A stretch of 64,000 nt of DNA from NCBI RefSeq assembly GCF_014207965.1, contig NZ_JACHLM010000001.1, forward strand, positions 806,001 through 870,000, read 5' to 3'. Origin of the DNA: Brevundimonas bullata (GTDB taxonomy: Bacteria > Pseudomonadota > Alphaproteobacteria > Caulobacterales > Caulobacteraceae). The first letter of the stretch is position 1. Each line of letters begins with the position of its first letter. Both the position numbers and the translations under genes were made by a program. This document shows positions 1-9,734 of the stretch, piece after piece. A model generated the notes under the pieces. That model searched no databases. It saw nothing but the letters and a program-made list of their open reading frames with translations, and was not told the DNA's origin.

Positions 1-1
1 G

Positions 2-601
2 CGCGCCAAGACTGCTGAAGACCGCGCCTTGCTGGAGATGATCGACCCCGTGGCCGAAAGCCTGGGGCTGGCCGTCGTGCGCGTGCGCCTGATGGGCGGG
101 ACCCTGCGTCGTCGCCTTCAGATCATGGCCGAGCGCGTGGTCGACAACGACATCTCGGTCGAGGAATGCGCCCGCCTGTCGCGCGCCGTGTCGGAAGTGT
201 TCGACGCCGCCGACCCGATCTCGGGCGAGTACCTGCTGGAAGTGTCGTCGCCCGGCATTGACCGGCCGCTGACCCGTCTGCTGGACTTCCAGCTGTTTGA
301 AGGCTTTGAGGCGCGCCTGGAAACCGACCGGATGGTCGAGGGCCGCAAGCGCTTCAAGGGCATCCTGGCCGGCGTCGAGGGCGACAATGTCGCCATCGAT
401 CTGGACGGCGAGGACGACACCGCCCTGATCCCGTTTGAATGGGTTTCGGACGCCAAGCTGGTGCTGACCGACGAGTTGCTGAAGCGGGGCGCGGCCCTGC
501 GCGCGGCGCGCGGCGAACCCGAAGACGACGGCCTGCCGGAAGGCGAAGCCGAAACTGAAGACACGACCAACATCACGACCTCGACCAAGGACAAAGCCTG
601 A
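2..601 (+). CDS. rimP: Ribosome maturation factor RimP (5' end outside window)
   Basis: RimP helps 30S ribosomal subunit assembly in the cytoplasm. The frame is already open at the first base of the window and reads [20 protein letters not shown], so the true start lies upstream and 199 codons are visible. The core carries the family pattern '[13 protein letters not shown]' (around residues 75-90 of the visible part), followed by the SH3-like C-terminal domain and an acidic, Thr-rich tail. The stop TGA shares its last base with the ATG of nusA (TGATG), the usual rimP-nusA coupling. Family identity is firm; only the start is unknown. Confidence 0.95.
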   Translation, partial: RAKTAEDRALLEMIDPVAESLGLAVVRVRLMGGTLRRRLQIMAERVVDNDISVEECARLSRAVSEVFDAADPISGEYLLEVSSPGIDRPLTRLLDFQLFEGFEARLETDRMVEGRKRFKGILAGVEGDNVAIDLDGEDDTALIPFEWVSDAKLVLTDELLKRGAALRAARGEPEDDGLPEGEAETEDTTNITTSTKDKA

Positions 602-2337
602 TGGCCGTCACCGGTATTTCCGCCAACCGTCTTGAACTGCTCTCGATCGCCGACGCTGTCGCGCGTGAGAAGAACATCGACAAGGAAGTCGTCATCGAGG
701 CGATCGAGGAGGCGATCCAGAAGGGCGCCAAGTCGCGCTACGGCGCTCATCACGACATTCGCGCCAAGATCGATCACAAGACCGGCGAGCTGTCGCTGAC
801 CCGTCACGTCACCATCGTCGAAGATGACTGGCAGCCGGAAGACGAGCTGGAAGAGTTCAACGACAGCGCCATGGTGCGCCTGACCGACGCCTCCAAGCGC
901 GACCCGGAAGCCGCGGTCGGCAAGGAATACGTCGAGGTTCTGCCGCCGTTCGAGTTCGGCCGCGTCCAGACCCAGATGGCCCGCCAGGTCGTGACCGGCA
1001 AGGTCCGCGAAGCCGAGCGCGCCAACCAGTACGAAGAGTTCAAGGATCGCGTCGGCGAGATCGTCAACGGCACGGTCAAGCGCGTCGAATACGGCAACAC
1101 CATCGTCGACCTGGGCCGCGGCGAAGGCATCATGCGCCGCGACCAGTCGATCCCGCGCGAAGTGTTCAACGTCGGCGACCGCGTTCGCACCTACATCTAC
1201 GACGTCCGTCCCGAAGCCAAGGGCCCGCAGGTCATGCTGAGCCGCGCCCACCCGGGCTTCATGGCCAAGCTGTTCGCGCAGGAAGTGCCGGAAGTCTATG
1301 ACGGCGTGATCGAGATCCGCGCCGCGGCCCGCGACGCCGGTTCGCGCGCCAAGATGGCCGTCCTGTCGAACGACAGCTCGATCGACCCCGTCGGCGCCTG
1401 CGTCGGCATGCGCGGCTCGCGCGTTCAGGCGGTCGTCGCCGAACTGCAGGGCGAGAAGATCGACATCATCCAGTGGAACGACGACGAGCCCACCTTCATC
1501 GTCAACGCCCTGGCTCCGGCTGAAGTCGCCAAGGTGGTGATGGACGAAGACGCCGACCGCGTCGAAGTCGTGGTGCCGGACGAGCAACTGTCGCTGGCCA
1601 TCGGCCGTCGCGGCCAGAACGTCCGCCTGGCCTCGCAGCTGACCGGCTGGCAGATCGACATCATCACCGAGTCGCAGGACTCGGAGCGTCGCCAGAAGGA
1701 GTTCGCCGAGCGGACGACCCTGTTCCAGGAAGCCCTGGACGTCGACGAGACCATCGCCCAGCTGCTGGTCACCGAAGGCTTCGCCACGGTCGAGGATCTG
1801 GCCTTCGTGGAATCCTATGAAGTCGCCGAGATCGAAGGCTTCGACGAGGACACCGCCGAAGAACTGCAGGCCCGCGCCCGTGAATTCCTGGACCGCAAGG
1901 CCGCCGAACTCGACGCCAAGCGCGTCGCTCTGGGCGTCGAGGACGACGTCCTGAACGTTCCGGGCGTGACTGGCGCCATCGCCGTCGCCCTGGGCGAAGG
2001 CGGCGTGAAGACGCTTGAAGACCTGGCCGATCTGGCGACCGACGAAATCCGCGGCGGCTATGAAGTGAAGAACGGCGAGCGGACGAAGGTCCCGGGCGTT
2101 CTGGAGAGCTTCAACCTGTCGCAGCAGGACGCTGAACTGCTGATCCTGCACGCTCGCGTCGCCGCGGGCTGGATCGACGCTTCGGAACTGCCGCAGGCCG
2201 AGCTTGAGCCGGAACCCGAGTTCGAGGAAGAAATCTTTGCCGAAGCCGGCGAAGACGGCGCCGAAGAGCCGGTCGAAGGCGTTGATGTCGATGCGGAGGT
2301 CTTCGACGAAGACCTCGAGCCGACCCAAGACGCGTGA
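601..2337 (+). CDS. nusA: Transcription termination/antitermination protein NusA
   Basis: NusA binds RNA polymerase and controls pausing, termination and antitermination. The 578 residues show an N-terminal polymerase-binding domain (about 1-130), an S1 domain (about 150-215, '[19 protein letters not shown]'), two KH domains (about 220-360, with '[14 protein letters not shown]' and '[15 protein letters not shown]'), then two helix-hairpin-helix-like C-terminal repeats (around 375-430 and 450-505) and a very acidic tail. The two C-terminal repeats are the form seen in many proteobacteria. The start overlaps the rimP stop by one base. Confidence 0.97.
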   Translation: MAVTGISANRLELLSIADAVAREKNIDKEVVIEAIEEAIQKGAKSRYGAHHDIRAKIDHKTGELSLTRHVTIVEDDWQPEDELEEFNDSAMVRLTDASKRDPEAAVGKEYVEVLPPFEFGRVQTQMARQVVTGKVREAERANQYEEFKDRVGEIVNGTVKRVEYGNTIVDLGRGEGIMRRDQSIPREVFNVGDRVRTYIYDVRPEAKGPQVMLSRAHPGFMAKLFAQEVPEVYDGVIEIRAAARDAGSRAKMAVLSNDSSIDPVGACVGMRGSRVQAVVAELQGEKIDIIQWNDDEPTFIVNALAPAEVAKVVMDEDADRVEVVVPDEQLSLAIGRRGQNVRLASQLTGWQIDIITESQDSERRQKEFAERTTLFQEALDVDETIAQLLVTEGFATVEDLAFVESYEVAEIEGFDEDTAEELQARAREFLDRKAAELDAKRVALGVEDDVLNVPGVTGAIAVALGEGGVKTLEDLADLATDEIRGGYEVKNGERTKVPGVLESFNLSQQDAELLILHARVAAGWIDASELPQAELEPEPEFEEEIFAEAGEDGAEEPVEGVDVDAEVFDEDLEPTQDA

Positions 2338-2355
2338 TGGGAGCCGCAGCTGTCC

Positions 2356-3060
2356 ATGACTTCGACCGAGGCGCTGATCGATAGAGACCGTCAAGACCTG
2401 GTGACCCGCCAGGTCCTTGATGAATCTCGCCTGATCCGCTTCGTGCCGGCGCCGGACGGCTCGGTTGCTCCTGATCTGGGGCGCAAACTGCCCGGCCGCG
2501 GCCTCTGGGTCGCCGCCGACCGCGCCTCGATCGAGACGGCGGTGAAGAAAAACCTGTTCGCGCGGTCGGCCAAGGCGCCGCTGAAACCCGCCGCAGACTT
2601 GGCCGACATGGTCGAAAAGCTGCTGGTTCGGCGCTGTCTGGATCAGTTGGGCCTTGCCCGGCGCGAAGGCGTGCTTATCTCTGGCTTTGAAAAGAGCGCC
2701 GCCGCCATCCGCGGCGGACGGGCGGCTTGGGTCGTCGAGGCCGCCGACGGCGCCGCCGACGGTCGAGGCAAGCTTTTGGCGCTGGCGAAACACCCGTCCC
2801 CGGCGCCCAAAATCTGCGGCGCTTTCACTGCGGACGATTTGAGTTTGGCCCTTGGGCTGGAAAATGCGATACACGCCGTCCTGCTGAAAGGCGGGCGAGC
2901 CGATCGTTGGACCATAGAGGTCGAGCGACTGGCGGGATTTCGGCCTCTGCGTCCAGAGAGCTGGCGCCGGGTTGGTCCCGGCGACGGCGCTGAGGACGAC
3001 CGGGGCGAGACCCTGGAACAAGAGCCCGAGGCTTTTGGCGGACGAGGCCCTGTTTCCTGA
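2356..3060 (+). CDS. YlxR-family RNA-binding protein fused to an L7Ae/L30e-like domain
   Basis: A 234-aa protein in the normal ylxR position between nusA and infB. Residues about 12-75 match the YlxR (DUF448) fold: 'ESRLIRFVPAPDG', 'LPGRGLWVAADR' and 'AVKKNLFARSAK'. Residues about 85-165 ('RRCLDQLGLARREGVLISGFEK...') look like the ribosomal L7Ae/L30e-type domain that follows YlxR in alphaproteobacteria. The usual N-terminal RRC-I-x-T motif is replaced here by RQDLVT, losing the cysteine. In other bacteria YlxR has been linked to nucleoid or RNase P-related functions; none can be assigned here. The tail is acidic and poorly conserved. Confidence 0.85.
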   Translation: MTSTEALIDRDRQDLVTRQVLDESRLIRFVPAPDGSVAPDLGRKLPGRGLWVAADRASIETAVKKNLFARSAKAPLKPAADLADMVEKLLVRRCLDQLGLARREGVLISGFEKSAAAIRGGRAAWVVEAADGAADGRGKLLALAKHPSPAPKICGAFTADDLSLALGLENAIHAVLLKGGRADRWTIEVERLAGFRPLRPESWRRVGPGDGAEDDRGETLEQEPEAFGGRGPVS

Positions 3061-3139
3061 CCAGGAAGCGGGACCACGCCCGGCTATGGGTGTTTGACGA
3101 GACGATGGCGGAATTCTCCGCCCCGAGTAAAGCGACCGG

Positions 3140-6100
3140 ATGAGCGACGAAAACGACAAGACCGAAGACGGTAAGACCCCTGCCAACGCGCCTTCTCAAA
3201 CGGGGCCGCGCGCTCCGCTGAGCCTGAAGCCGCGCGTGGCCGGTTCGGTCTCGACCGGCACCGTGAAGCAGAGCTTCAGCCACGGACGTTCCAAGACCGT
3301 GGTCGTCGAGACGAAGCGCCGTCCCGGCGCGGTCCCAGGACATCAGCGTCCTCAGGGCTTCGACGTTTCGCGTCCGCGCTCTGATCAGGGCGGCTCCAAC
3401 GCACCCCGTTCCAACGCACCCCGCGGCGGTCCCGCCGGCGGCGCTCTGTCGGTCGAGGAGCAGGAAGCTCGTCGTCGCGCCATCGCCCTGGCCACGCAGG
3501 CTCAGGCTGAACGCGCACGCGCGGCTGTCGCTGAGCAGGCCGCCCGCGAAGCCGCTCAACGCGATCAGGCCGCCGCCGCCGACAAGGCCGCCGAAGCCGC
3601 TCGCGCTGAAGCGTCCGCCGCTCAGGCCGCTGCTGACGCCGCGCGCGCCGAAGCCGCCAAGCTGACGGCCGCTGCGCCGCCGGCCGCCCCGGCCAAGCCC
3701 GCCGCGCCCAAGGTGGCCCTGCCCAAGGTCGAGCTGCCCAAGCCGCTCGTCGCGGCGCCGGCTCCGGTCGCTGCTGCACCCACGCCTGCGCCCGCAGCTC
3801 CGGCTGCGCCGCGTCCGGCGCCCGTCACGCGTCCCGTGGTCAACTTCGGTCAGCGTGCTCCCAAGATTCCGACCGGCCGCGCGCCGATCGAGCGTCCCGC
3901 CTTCGGCGGCCGTTCGGCCCGCGAACAGGCTCTGGGCGAGGGCGAACGCCCCGCTTCCGACCGGCCCCAGGCCTCGGACCGTCCGCAAGGCGGCCGCCCC
4001 CAGGGAGATCGTCCGCAGGGCGCTCGTCCGGCCGCCAGCCAGACCGTTCGCTATTCGGCTCTGAACCCGAAACCGGCGCCGGGCGCCGCGCGTCCGGGCG
4101 CCGCTCGCACCGGCCCCGGCGGTCGTCCGACCCCGAACGCTCCGCCGGCCACGCCGGACGTGGCGCGTCCCAGCCGTGCGCCGACGATCGGCTTCGGCCG
4201 TCCGATCCGTCCCGAGGATGATCGCGACAAGCGCTTCTCGGACGCCGGCAAGGCCGTCAGCCGTACGCGTGGCGAACCCAAGCGTCGTGAAGGCCGACTG
4301 ACCATCCAGTCAGTGGCCGGCGACGGCGACACCGCCGAGCGCATGCGCTCGCTTGCCTCGGTCCGCCGGGCGCGTGAACGCGAGAAGGAAAAACGCAAGG
4401 GCGGTTCCACCGACGAGCCGCGTACGGCCCGTGAAGTGGTCATCCCTGACGTCATCACCGTGCAGGAGCTGTCCAACCGGATGGCCGTTCGCGGCGTCGA
4501 CATCATCAAATTCCTGATGCGTCAGGGCATGATGATGAAGATCAACGACGTGATCGACTCCGACACCGCCGAACTGGTGGCCGAAGAGTTCGGCATGACG
4601 GTCAAGCGCGTGTCGGAATCCGACGTCGAAACCGGCTTCATCGCCGAGGCCGACGACGAGGACGCCACCACGCCGCGTCCGCCGGTCGTGGCCATCATGG
4701 GCCACGTCGACCACGGCAAGACCTCGCTGCTCGACGCCCTGCGCACCACGGACGTCGCCGGCGGCGAAGCCGGCGGCATCACCCAGCACATCGGCGCCTA
4801 TCAGGTGCGTCTGGAAAATGGCCAGCGGGTCACCTTCCTCGACACCCCGGGCCACGCCGCCTTCTCGGCGATGCGGGCGCGCGGCGCCAACGTCACCGAC
4901 ATCGTGGTGCTGGTTGTGGCCGCAGACGACGGCGTCATGCCGCAGACCATCGAAGCCATCCGTCACGCCAAGGCCGCCAACGCGCCCCTGATCGTCGCGG
5001 TCAACAAGATGGATAAGCCGGACGCCAACTCGCAGAAGATCGTCAACGAGCTGCTGCAGTACGAAGTCATTTCGGAAAGCCTGGGCGGCGACACCCAGAT
5101 CATCGAGGTGTCGGCCAAGAACCGCACCAACCTCGACGGCCTGATCAACGCCATTCTGCTGCAGGCCGAGGTCATGGACCTGCGGGCCAACCCGGACCGT
5201 TCGGCCGAAGGCGTGGTCATCGAGGCCAAGCTGGACAAGGGCCGCGGCCCGGTCGCCACCGTCCTGGTCAAGCGCGGCACGCTGAAGCGCGGCGACATCG
5301 TCGTGGCCGGCTCCGCCTGGGGCAAGGCGCGCGCCCTGCTGGACGAACGCAATGCTCAACTGACCGAAGCCGGTCCGTCGGTGCCGGTCGAGATCCTCGG
5401 CCTGTCCGAAGCCCCCTCGCCGGGCGACGTCCTGGCCGTGGTCGAAAGCGAAGCGCGTGCGCGTGAACTGACCGAGTACCGCGAACGTTCGCGCCGCGAA
5501 AAGACCCAGGTCTCGGGCGGCTCGGCCTCGCTGGTCGACATGATGCAGAAGCTGCAGTCCAAGAAGGTCTCGGAACTGCCGGTCGTCATCAAGGCGGACG
5601 TGCAGGGTTCGGCCGAAGCCATCGTCGGCTCGCTGGACAAGATGGGCAACGACGAGGTCCGCGCCCGCACCGTCTATTCGGGCGCCGGCGGCATCACCGA
5701 GAGCGACGTCAACCTGGCCAAGTCGGCCGGCGCGCCGATCCTCGGCTTCAACGTTCGTGCGTCCAAGCAGGCGCGCGATCTGGCCGAGCGTGAAGGCGTC
5801 GAGATCCGCTACTACTCGATCATCTACGACCTGCTGGACGACATTAAGGGCGTGCTCTCGGGCATGCTGGCGCCGCTGCAGCGCGAAACCTTCCTCGGCA
5901 ACGCCAAGGTGCTGCAGGTCTTCGACATCACCAAGGTCGGCAAGATCGCCGGTTGCCGGGTGTCGGAAGGCGTGGTCCGCAAGGGCGCGCGCGTCCGTAT
6001 CGTCCGCGACGACGTCGTGGTGCTGGAACTGGGCGTCCTCAACACGCTCAAGCGCTTCAAGGACGAGGTCAACGAAGTGCCCTCGGGCCAGGAGTGCGGC

Positions 6101-6187
6101 ATGCAGTTCCAGGGCTTCCAGGACATCAAGGAAGGCGACTACATCGAGTGCTTCACCGTGGAATCGGTCAAGCGCACCCTCGACTAG
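3140..6187 (+). CDS. infB: Translation initiation factor IF-2
   Basis: IF-2 is the GTPase that brings fMet-tRNA to the 30S subunit and promotes subunit joining. It has 1015 residues, long even for the family because of an alphaproteobacterial N-terminal extension: Ala-rich coiled coil (about 100-180), then Pro/Arg/Ala-rich low complexity to about 400. The IF2_N domain is near 435-490. The G domain starts at G1 'GHVDHGKT' (521-528), with DTPGH (G3) and NKMD (622-625, G4). Domains II, III and IV follow and end '[13 protein letters not shown]'. It is preceded by a 79-nt gap after ylxR and followed by an intrinsic terminator. Confidence 0.98.
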   Translation: MSDENDKTEDGKTPANAPSQTGPRAPLSLKPRVAGSVSTGTVKQSFSHGRSKTVVVETKRRPGAVPGHQRPQGFDVSRPRSDQGGSNAPRSNAPRGGPAGGALSVEEQEARRRAIALATQAQAERARAAVAEQAAREAAQRDQAAAADKAAEAARAEASAAQAAADAARAEAAKLTAAAPPAAPAKPAAPKVALPKVELPKPLVAAPAPVAAAPTPAPAAPAAPRPAPVTRPVVNFGQRAPKIPTGRAPIERPAFGGRSAREQALGEGERPASDRPQASDRPQGGRPQGDRPQGARPAASQTVRYSALNPKPAPGAARPGAARTGPGGRPTPNAPPATPDVARPSRAPTIGFGRPIRPEDDRDKRFSDAGKAVSRTRGEPKRREGRLTIQSVAGDGDTAERMRSLASVRRAREREKEKRKGGSTDEPRTAREVVIPDVITVQELSNRMAVRGVDIIKFLMRQGMMMKINDVIDSDTAELVAEEFGMTVKRVSESDVETGFIAEADDEDATTPRPPVVAIMGHVDHGKTSLLDALRTTDVAGGEAGGITQHIGAYQVRLENGQRVTFLDTPGHAAFSAMRARGANVTDIVVLVVAADDGVMPQTIEAIRHAKAANAPLIVAVNKMDKPDANSQKIVNELLQYEVISESLGGDTQIIEVSAKNRTNLDGLINAILLQAEVMDLRANPDRSAEGVVIEAKLDKGRGPVATVLVKRGTLKRGDIVVAGSAWGKARALLDERNAQLTEAGPSVPVEILGLSEAPSPGDVLAVVESEARARELTEYRERSRREKTQVSGGSASLVDMMQKLQSKKVSELPVVIKADVQGSAEAIVGSLDKMGNDEVRARTVYSGAGGITESDVNLAKSAGAPILGFNVRASKQARDLAEREGVEIRYYSIIYDLLDDIKGVLSGMLAPLQRETFLGNAKVLQVFDITKVGKIAGCRVSEGVVRKGARVRIVRDDVVVLELGVLNTLKRFKDEVNEVPSGQECGMQFQGFQDIKEGDYIECFTVESVKRTLD
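3395..3424 (+). repeat. 15-bp tandem duplication inside infB
   Basis: Two adjacent copies of TCCAACGCACCCCG(T/C) encode [10 protein letters not shown] in the flexible N-terminal part of IF-2. The unit is in frame and outside the conserved GTPase core, so copy number could vary without harm. Confidence 0.8.
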
Positions 6188-6213
6188 GAAGTCTGAGTTC
6201 GCTCAAGGCTTCA

Positions 6214-6252
6214 GGGCGCGGTCTCGCAAGGGGCCGCGCCCTTTGTCTTTCG
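6214..6252 (+). terminator. Intrinsic terminator after infB
   Basis: An 8-bp GC stem GGGCGCGG/CCGCGCCC with a 12-nt loop is followed directly by TTTGTCTTTC, 26 nt after the infB stop. It marks a transcription end before the two exported genes and rbfA. Confidence 0.8.
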
Positions 6253-6337
6253 GGCGCGACTGTATGGAGGCTTCACCTTGGCTGTCGGTCGCTCTAGGGT
6301 CGAGGCCGCGCCGGGGGGCGTTCGTCGAAAGGTCGCC

Positions 6338-6862
6338 ATGCGCCGCCACATCCTGATCTCGGCTCTTGTCGCCGCCTCCGCCATGGCGAGCTCGGCTTCT
6401 GCCGACACCCGCTTTCTGGCCTTTGACGCCCGCGATCGCACGACCCAGGCTCTGACACGCGGCGTGACCTTGGAGGTCGAGCGCGGCCTGTTCGGCGCGG
6501 TGGCGGTGCGCAATCTGTTTTCCAGCACATCGCGCGGCTCGGCCCGCTTTACGCCCGGCGGGCCCGATGCTGTTCGCCGGGCGCTGCCGGCGGGCGCCAG
6601 CGAGAGCGGCGTCTATTCCATCGTGCAGGAAGGCGACGGCCGCGGCTTGGCCCGCGCCCTGTGCCCCGGCGCAGACGAGACCTGGGTGGTGGTGGGCCGG
6701 GTCAAGGCGGGGCGGCCCATGACCATGCAGGCCGTCGGGCGCTGGAGCGACGGCCAGTACCGCCACTGCGTCGAGCTGAACTACGACTATCGCGGCGAAT
6801 GGGCCACGCAGCAGGGCGCCAGCCCGGCGCGCGATGCGCCGGTGGCCTACGGGCCCGGCTGA
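6338..6862 (+). CDS. Exported protein of unknown function
   Basis: A 174-aa protein I do not recognise. I chose ATG 6338 over upstream in-frame starts because an AAAGG ribosome-binding site sits about 5 nt before it and it begins a clean signal peptide (MRRHILISALVAASAMASSASA, cut before DTRFLAFD). The mature part reads as a soluble beta-rich periplasmic protein with 'GVYSIVQEGDGRGLARALCPGADETWVVVGRV'-like stretches and two cysteines. It lies between infB and rbfA and is followed after 11 nt by a DUF2459 gene, probably co-transcribed with it. Confidence 0.75.
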   Translation: MRRHILISALVAASAMASSASADTRFLAFDARDRTTQALTRGVTLEVERGLFGAVAVRNLFSSTSRGSARFTPGGPDAVRRALPAGASESGVYSIVQEGDGRGLARALCPGADETWVVVGRVKAGRPMTMQAVGRWSDGQYRHCVELNYDYRGEWATQQGASPARDAPVAYGPG

Positions 6863-6873
6863 GGCTCAGAGCG

Positions 6874-7605
6874 ATGCCGGGCCGGTTTCTGCTTGCAGCC
6901 TTGATCGGTGCGCTCGCGGCCTTGTGGAGCCTGACCCGCCCCGGCGACCCGGCGCTTTTTCCGGCCTCGCAGGAGGCCGGGGTGACCGTCTATCTGCTCG
7001 ACAACGGCTTCCACACGGATCTGGCCGTGCCGCGCGCGGCGCTGATGGGCGGGGGAGGGGCCTTGGCCGAGGCGACGGCGAGCCTGGCGCCGGGCGACTG
7101 GGTGCTGGTGGGTTGGGGTGACGCCAAATTCTATGTGGATCAGAGCCCGGTCTCGGGGCGGCTGGCCGACGGGGCGCGCGCCTTGTTCAAGCCGGGCAAT
7201 GCTGCGGTCGTCATGCTGGACCCGGTGGCGACGGACCCGGCGCGGCGGTTTCGGCCAGAGGATCGTCAGGCCCTGACCCTGTCGCAAGCCGGCATGGGGG
7301 GGCTGAGGGCGCGAGTGCAGGCTTCTCTGGCCACCGATGCGGCGGGGCGGCCCATTCTGGCGACGGCGCGACCTGGCGACGACGCTCGCTTTTTTGAAAG
7401 TCGCGAGACCTTCTGGGTCGGCCGCCTGTGCAATCACTGGACGGCGGAGCTGTTGTCGGCGGCGGGCCTGCCGATCCGGCCGTGGCGGACCCTGACCTCG
7501 GGCGAGGTGATGCGGACTGCGGCGCGGGGCCAGGCGGAAGGGGGCCAGGCGGAAGGGGGCAGGGCGGAAGCGGCCAAGCTGGACTTGCAGCCCGTCCGCG
7601 ACTAG
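6874..7605 (+). CDS. DUF2459 / TIGR02117 family membrane-anchored protein
   Basis: A 243-aa protein starting MPGRFLLAALIGALAALWSL, an N-terminal signal anchor. The family signature is visible: 'VYLLDNGFHTDLAVPRAAL', 'WVLVGWGDAKFYVD', and the conserved 'FNHWTAELL'-like element as 'LCNHWTAELLSAAGLPI'. The pattern of conserved His, Asp and Cys/Asn-His suggests a cysteine/histidine hydrolase-like fold, but the function is not established. The C-terminus carries a tandem 15-bp repeat. ATG 6874 is preferred; the frame is open much further upstream but overlaps the previous gene. Confidence 0.8.
   Translation: MPGRFLLAALIGALAALWSLTRPGDPALFPASQEAGVTVYLLDNGFHTDLAVPRAALMGGGGALAEATASLAPGDWVLVGWGDAKFYVDQSPVSGRLADGARALFKPGNAAVVMLDPVATDPARRFRPEDRQALTLSQAGMGGLRARVQASLATDAAGRPILATARPGDDARFFESRETFWVGRLCNHWTAELLSAAGLPIRPWRTLTSGEVMRTAARGQAEGGQAEGGRAEAAKLDLQPVRD
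7531..7575 (+). repeat. Triplicated 15-bp repeat at the 3' end of the DUF2459 gene
   Basis: Two identical units CAGGCGGAAGGGGGC and a third degenerate unit encode QAEGG-QAEGG-RAEAA. They extend the protein beyond its conserved domain and look like a replication-slippage expansion. Confidence 0.85.
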
Positions 7606-7667
7606 ACCGCGCCCTTCGCTTTTTCAGCCGGCGTCCGATCCCCGGCGAGCGACAAGGGAGGCGCGCC

Positions 7668-8186
7668 ATGAGCCGCAAACAACATACCCGTAACGCCACT
7701 GGTCCTCAGGGTCCGTCGCAGCGCCAGTTGCGCGCCGGCGAATTGATCCGTCACGCCCTGGTCGACGTGCTGCGCGAACACGGCATCCACGACGAGGCCC
7801 TGGACGGGGTGTCGATCACCGTGACCGAGGTGCGCCTGTCGCCGGACCTGCGCCACGCCATCTGCTTCGTCGAGCCCCTGGGCGCCGGGGTCAAGACCGC
7901 CGAGACGGCGGGGCAGGAGCCGGTGATCATCAAGGCGCTGAACACCCACGCCAAATTCCTGCGCGGCCAGCTGGGCCGCAACATCGACATGAAGTACACG
8001 CCGGACCTGAAGTTCCGCCACGACGAGAGCTTCGAGGCCGCCAGCTATATGGACCGGCTGATGGACGACCCGCGCATCCGCGCCGACCTGGCCCGCCCGA
8101 CGCAGGCGGAAGATGAGCCGGAAGCCGCCGAGCCGGACGACGGGCCTCAAGTAGCGCAAGGCGCGATAGGCCCGAAAGAAGACTAA
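7668..8186 (+). CDS. rbfA: 30S ribosome-binding factor RbfA
   Basis: RbfA matures the 5' end of 16S rRNA during 30S assembly. ATG 7668 (172 aa) follows GGGAG by 7 nt and gives [28 protein letters not shown], a normal family N-terminus. The KH-like core includes '[15 protein letters not shown]'-type sequence and '[24 protein letters not shown]'. The C-terminal tail is acidic, and its last dozen codons are formed by a REP-like palindrome (8141-8173). The TAA stop overlaps the truB ATG (TAATG). Confidence 0.95.
   Translation: MSRKQHTRNATGPQGPSQRQLRAGELIRHALVDVLREHGIHDEALDGVSITVTEVRLSPDLRHAICFVEPLGAGVKTAETAGQEPVIIKALNTHAKFLRGQLGRNIDMKYTPDLKFRHDESFEAASYMDRLMDDPRIRADLARPTQAEDEPEAAEPDDGPQVAQGAIGPKED
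8141..8173 (+). repeat. REP-like palindrome, copy A (inside rbfA)
   Basis: It starts GGGCCTCAAGTAGCGC and ends GCGCGATAGGCCC. The outer stem is GGGCCT/AGGCCC and the inner part is GCGC-AAG-GCGC. It is nearly identical to copy B at 42040, and copies C (38882), D (27925) and E (32104) are relatives. Unusually, this copy is translated as [12 protein letters not shown] within rbfA. Confidence 0.8.
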
Positions 8187-9118
8187 TGGCGCGCAGGAAG
8201 AAGGGCGAGATCGTCAACGGCTGGATCTGCCTCGACAAGGCCTATGAGATGGGTTCGACCGAGGCGGTGACCAAGGTGCGTCGCCTGTTCGACGCCCAGA
8301 AGGCCGGCCACGCCGGGACGCTGGACCCGCTGGCCTCGGGCGTCCTGCCCATCGCCCTGGGCGAGGCGACCAAGACCGTGCCCTTCATGATGGACGCCGA
8401 GAAGGTCTATCGCTTCACCATCCACTGGGGCATTTCCACCGACAGCATCGACCGCGAGGGGGAGATCATCGCCCGTTCCGACGTGCGGCCCTCGGTCGAG
8501 GCGGTGAAGGCGGCGCTGCCGTCCTTCGTCGGCGAGATCGATCAGGTTCCGCCGCAGTTCTCGGCCATCCGCGTCAACGGCGAGCGCGCCTATGACCTGG
8601 CGCGAGACGGCGCCGAGTTTGAACTGGAAGCCCGCAAGGTCATGATCCACGAGGCCGCGGTGACCGACGCCCCGGACGCCGACCATGTCGAAATCACGAT
8701 GCGCACGGGCAAGGGCGTCTATGTGCGTTCGCTGGCGCGCGACCTGGCTGTGATGCTGGGCGCCGAGGGGCATGTTTCCGCTCTGCGGCGCGAACGGGTG
8801 GGGCCGTTTACCGCCGAGAACGCCGTCACTCTGGATTTTCTCGCCGATCTGGCGCATAAGGGCGCCGCCTTGGAAGGCCTGCTGCCCGTTTCGACCGCTC
8901 TGGACGACATCCCGGAACTGGCCGTCACGGAACAGGACGCCTTCTCGCTGAGGCAGGGTCGGCCGATCGTTCTGCTCCCCCGTCAGGTTGAAACCTTGAA
9001 GAGCCAGCTGTCCGCCGGCTCGCGCACGGTGTCGGCCTTCGCGGGAGAAACCTTGGTCGCGCTCTGCACGATGCGGGCCGGACGGCTAGAACCCGACCGC
9101 GTTTTCAATCTCCCCTAG
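8186..9118 (+). CDS. truB: tRNA pseudouridine(55) synthase TruB
   Basis: TruB makes pseudouridine 55 in the T-loop of tRNAs. The 310-aa protein has the catalytic motif '[15 protein letters not shown]', with the nucleophilic Asp near residue 46, then '[19 protein letters not shown]', '[16 protein letters not shown]' and '[12 protein letters not shown]'. A PUA-like C-terminal region follows. The first codon overlaps the rbfA stop, so translation is probably coupled. The next gene, rpsO, follows after 47 nt. Confidence 0.97.
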   Translation: MARRKKGEIVNGWICLDKAYEMGSTEAVTKVRRLFDAQKAGHAGTLDPLASGVLPIALGEATKTVPFMMDAEKVYRFTIHWGISTDSIDREGEIIARSDVRPSVEAVKAALPSFVGEIDQVPPQFSAIRVNGERAYDLARDGAEFELEARKVMIHEAAVTDAPDADHVEITMRTGKGVYVRSLARDLAVMLGAEGHVSALRRERVGPFTAENAVTLDFLADLAHKGAALEGLLPVSTALDDIPELAVTEQDAFSLRQGRPIVLLPRQVETLKSQLSAGSRTVSAFAGETLVALCTMRAGRLEPDRVFNLP

Positions 9119-9165
9119 CGCTCGCCTTTGAGCGACGCGACAGGGCTCCAACATGGAGATCTACG

Positions 9166-9435
9166 ATGTCGATCACTGCTCAACGCAAGAGCGAAGTCAT
9201 TGCCGACAACGCTCGTTCGGCTGGCGACACCGGCTCGGCTGAAGTCCAGGTCGCGATCCTTTCGGAACGCATCGCCAACCTGACCGACCACTTCAAGAGC
9301 CACAAGAAAGACAACCACTCGCGTCGCGGCCTTCTGAAGATGGTCTCGCAGCGTCGTCGTCTTCTTGACCACCTGATCAAGACCGATCGCGAGCGTTACA
9401 CCGCTCTGATCGCCAAGCTGGGCCTGCGTCGCTAA
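9166..9435 (+). CDS. rpsO: 30S ribosomal protein S15
   Basis: S15 binds 16S rRNA early in small-subunit assembly. The 89 residues are the normal length and match the family throughout: '[19 protein letters not shown]', '[24 protein letters not shown]'-type helix and a final 'LGLRR'. GGAG lies 7 nt before the ATG. A small hairpin (CGCTC/GAGCG) sits in the truB-rpsO gap. The order truB-rpsO-pnp is the classical one. Confidence 0.98.
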   Translation: MSITAQRKSEVIADNARSAGDTGSAEVQVAILSERIANLTDHFKSHKKDNHSRRGLLKMVSQRRRLLDHLIKTDRERYTALIAKLGLRR

Positions 9436-9464
9436 GGCGGCCGACCAGCAGCGGAAACGATTTT

Positions 9465-9494
9465 CGAGGCGCGGGCGGACACGTCCGCGCCTCG
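9465..9494 (+). other. Hairpin in the rpsO-pnp spacer
   Basis: A perfect 9-bp stem CGAGGCGCG/CGCGCCTCG encloses a 12-nt loop. It lies 30 nt after rpsO and lacks a U-tract, so it is a weak terminator or an RNA-processing structure. In E. coli the same spacer carries an attenuator and an RNase III site for pnp autoregulation. The rest of the 299-nt spacer shows only a short direct repeat (CCCGCCGGGA twice, near 9695-9720). Confidence 0.5.
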
Positions 9495-9734
9495 TTCCGC
9501 ACCTAGAGCATTTCCGATGGAGCGGGCTGTCGTCCGCCTCCGGATATGCCAAACAGTGAGCTTCCTGCGCGCCGCAGGTCCTAAATCGGCGCAGACGCGA
9601 GGGCCATGAAGGCGGTCCTCACTCCACCCGCCCGGCCGCGAAGCGCCGCCGGGTTCATCGGGAACCGTGGGACGAAAACGCCTGCCGCTCCGCCCCCGCC
9701 GGGAATACGCCCGCCGGGATCTGAAAGAAGAAAA

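Noticed and set aside
118-3186. 1022-codon open frame on the minus strand across rimP-nusA-ylxR
   Set aside because: It lies antisense to three recognised genes and its translation is low-complexity Arg/Gly/Ala/Leu/Asp with no motifs; GC-rich genomes give such shadows.
9606-9734. Longer N-terminus for PNPase
   Set aside because: The extra 43 residues are Pro/Arg-rich and unlike the family, which begins at MFDIKRK.
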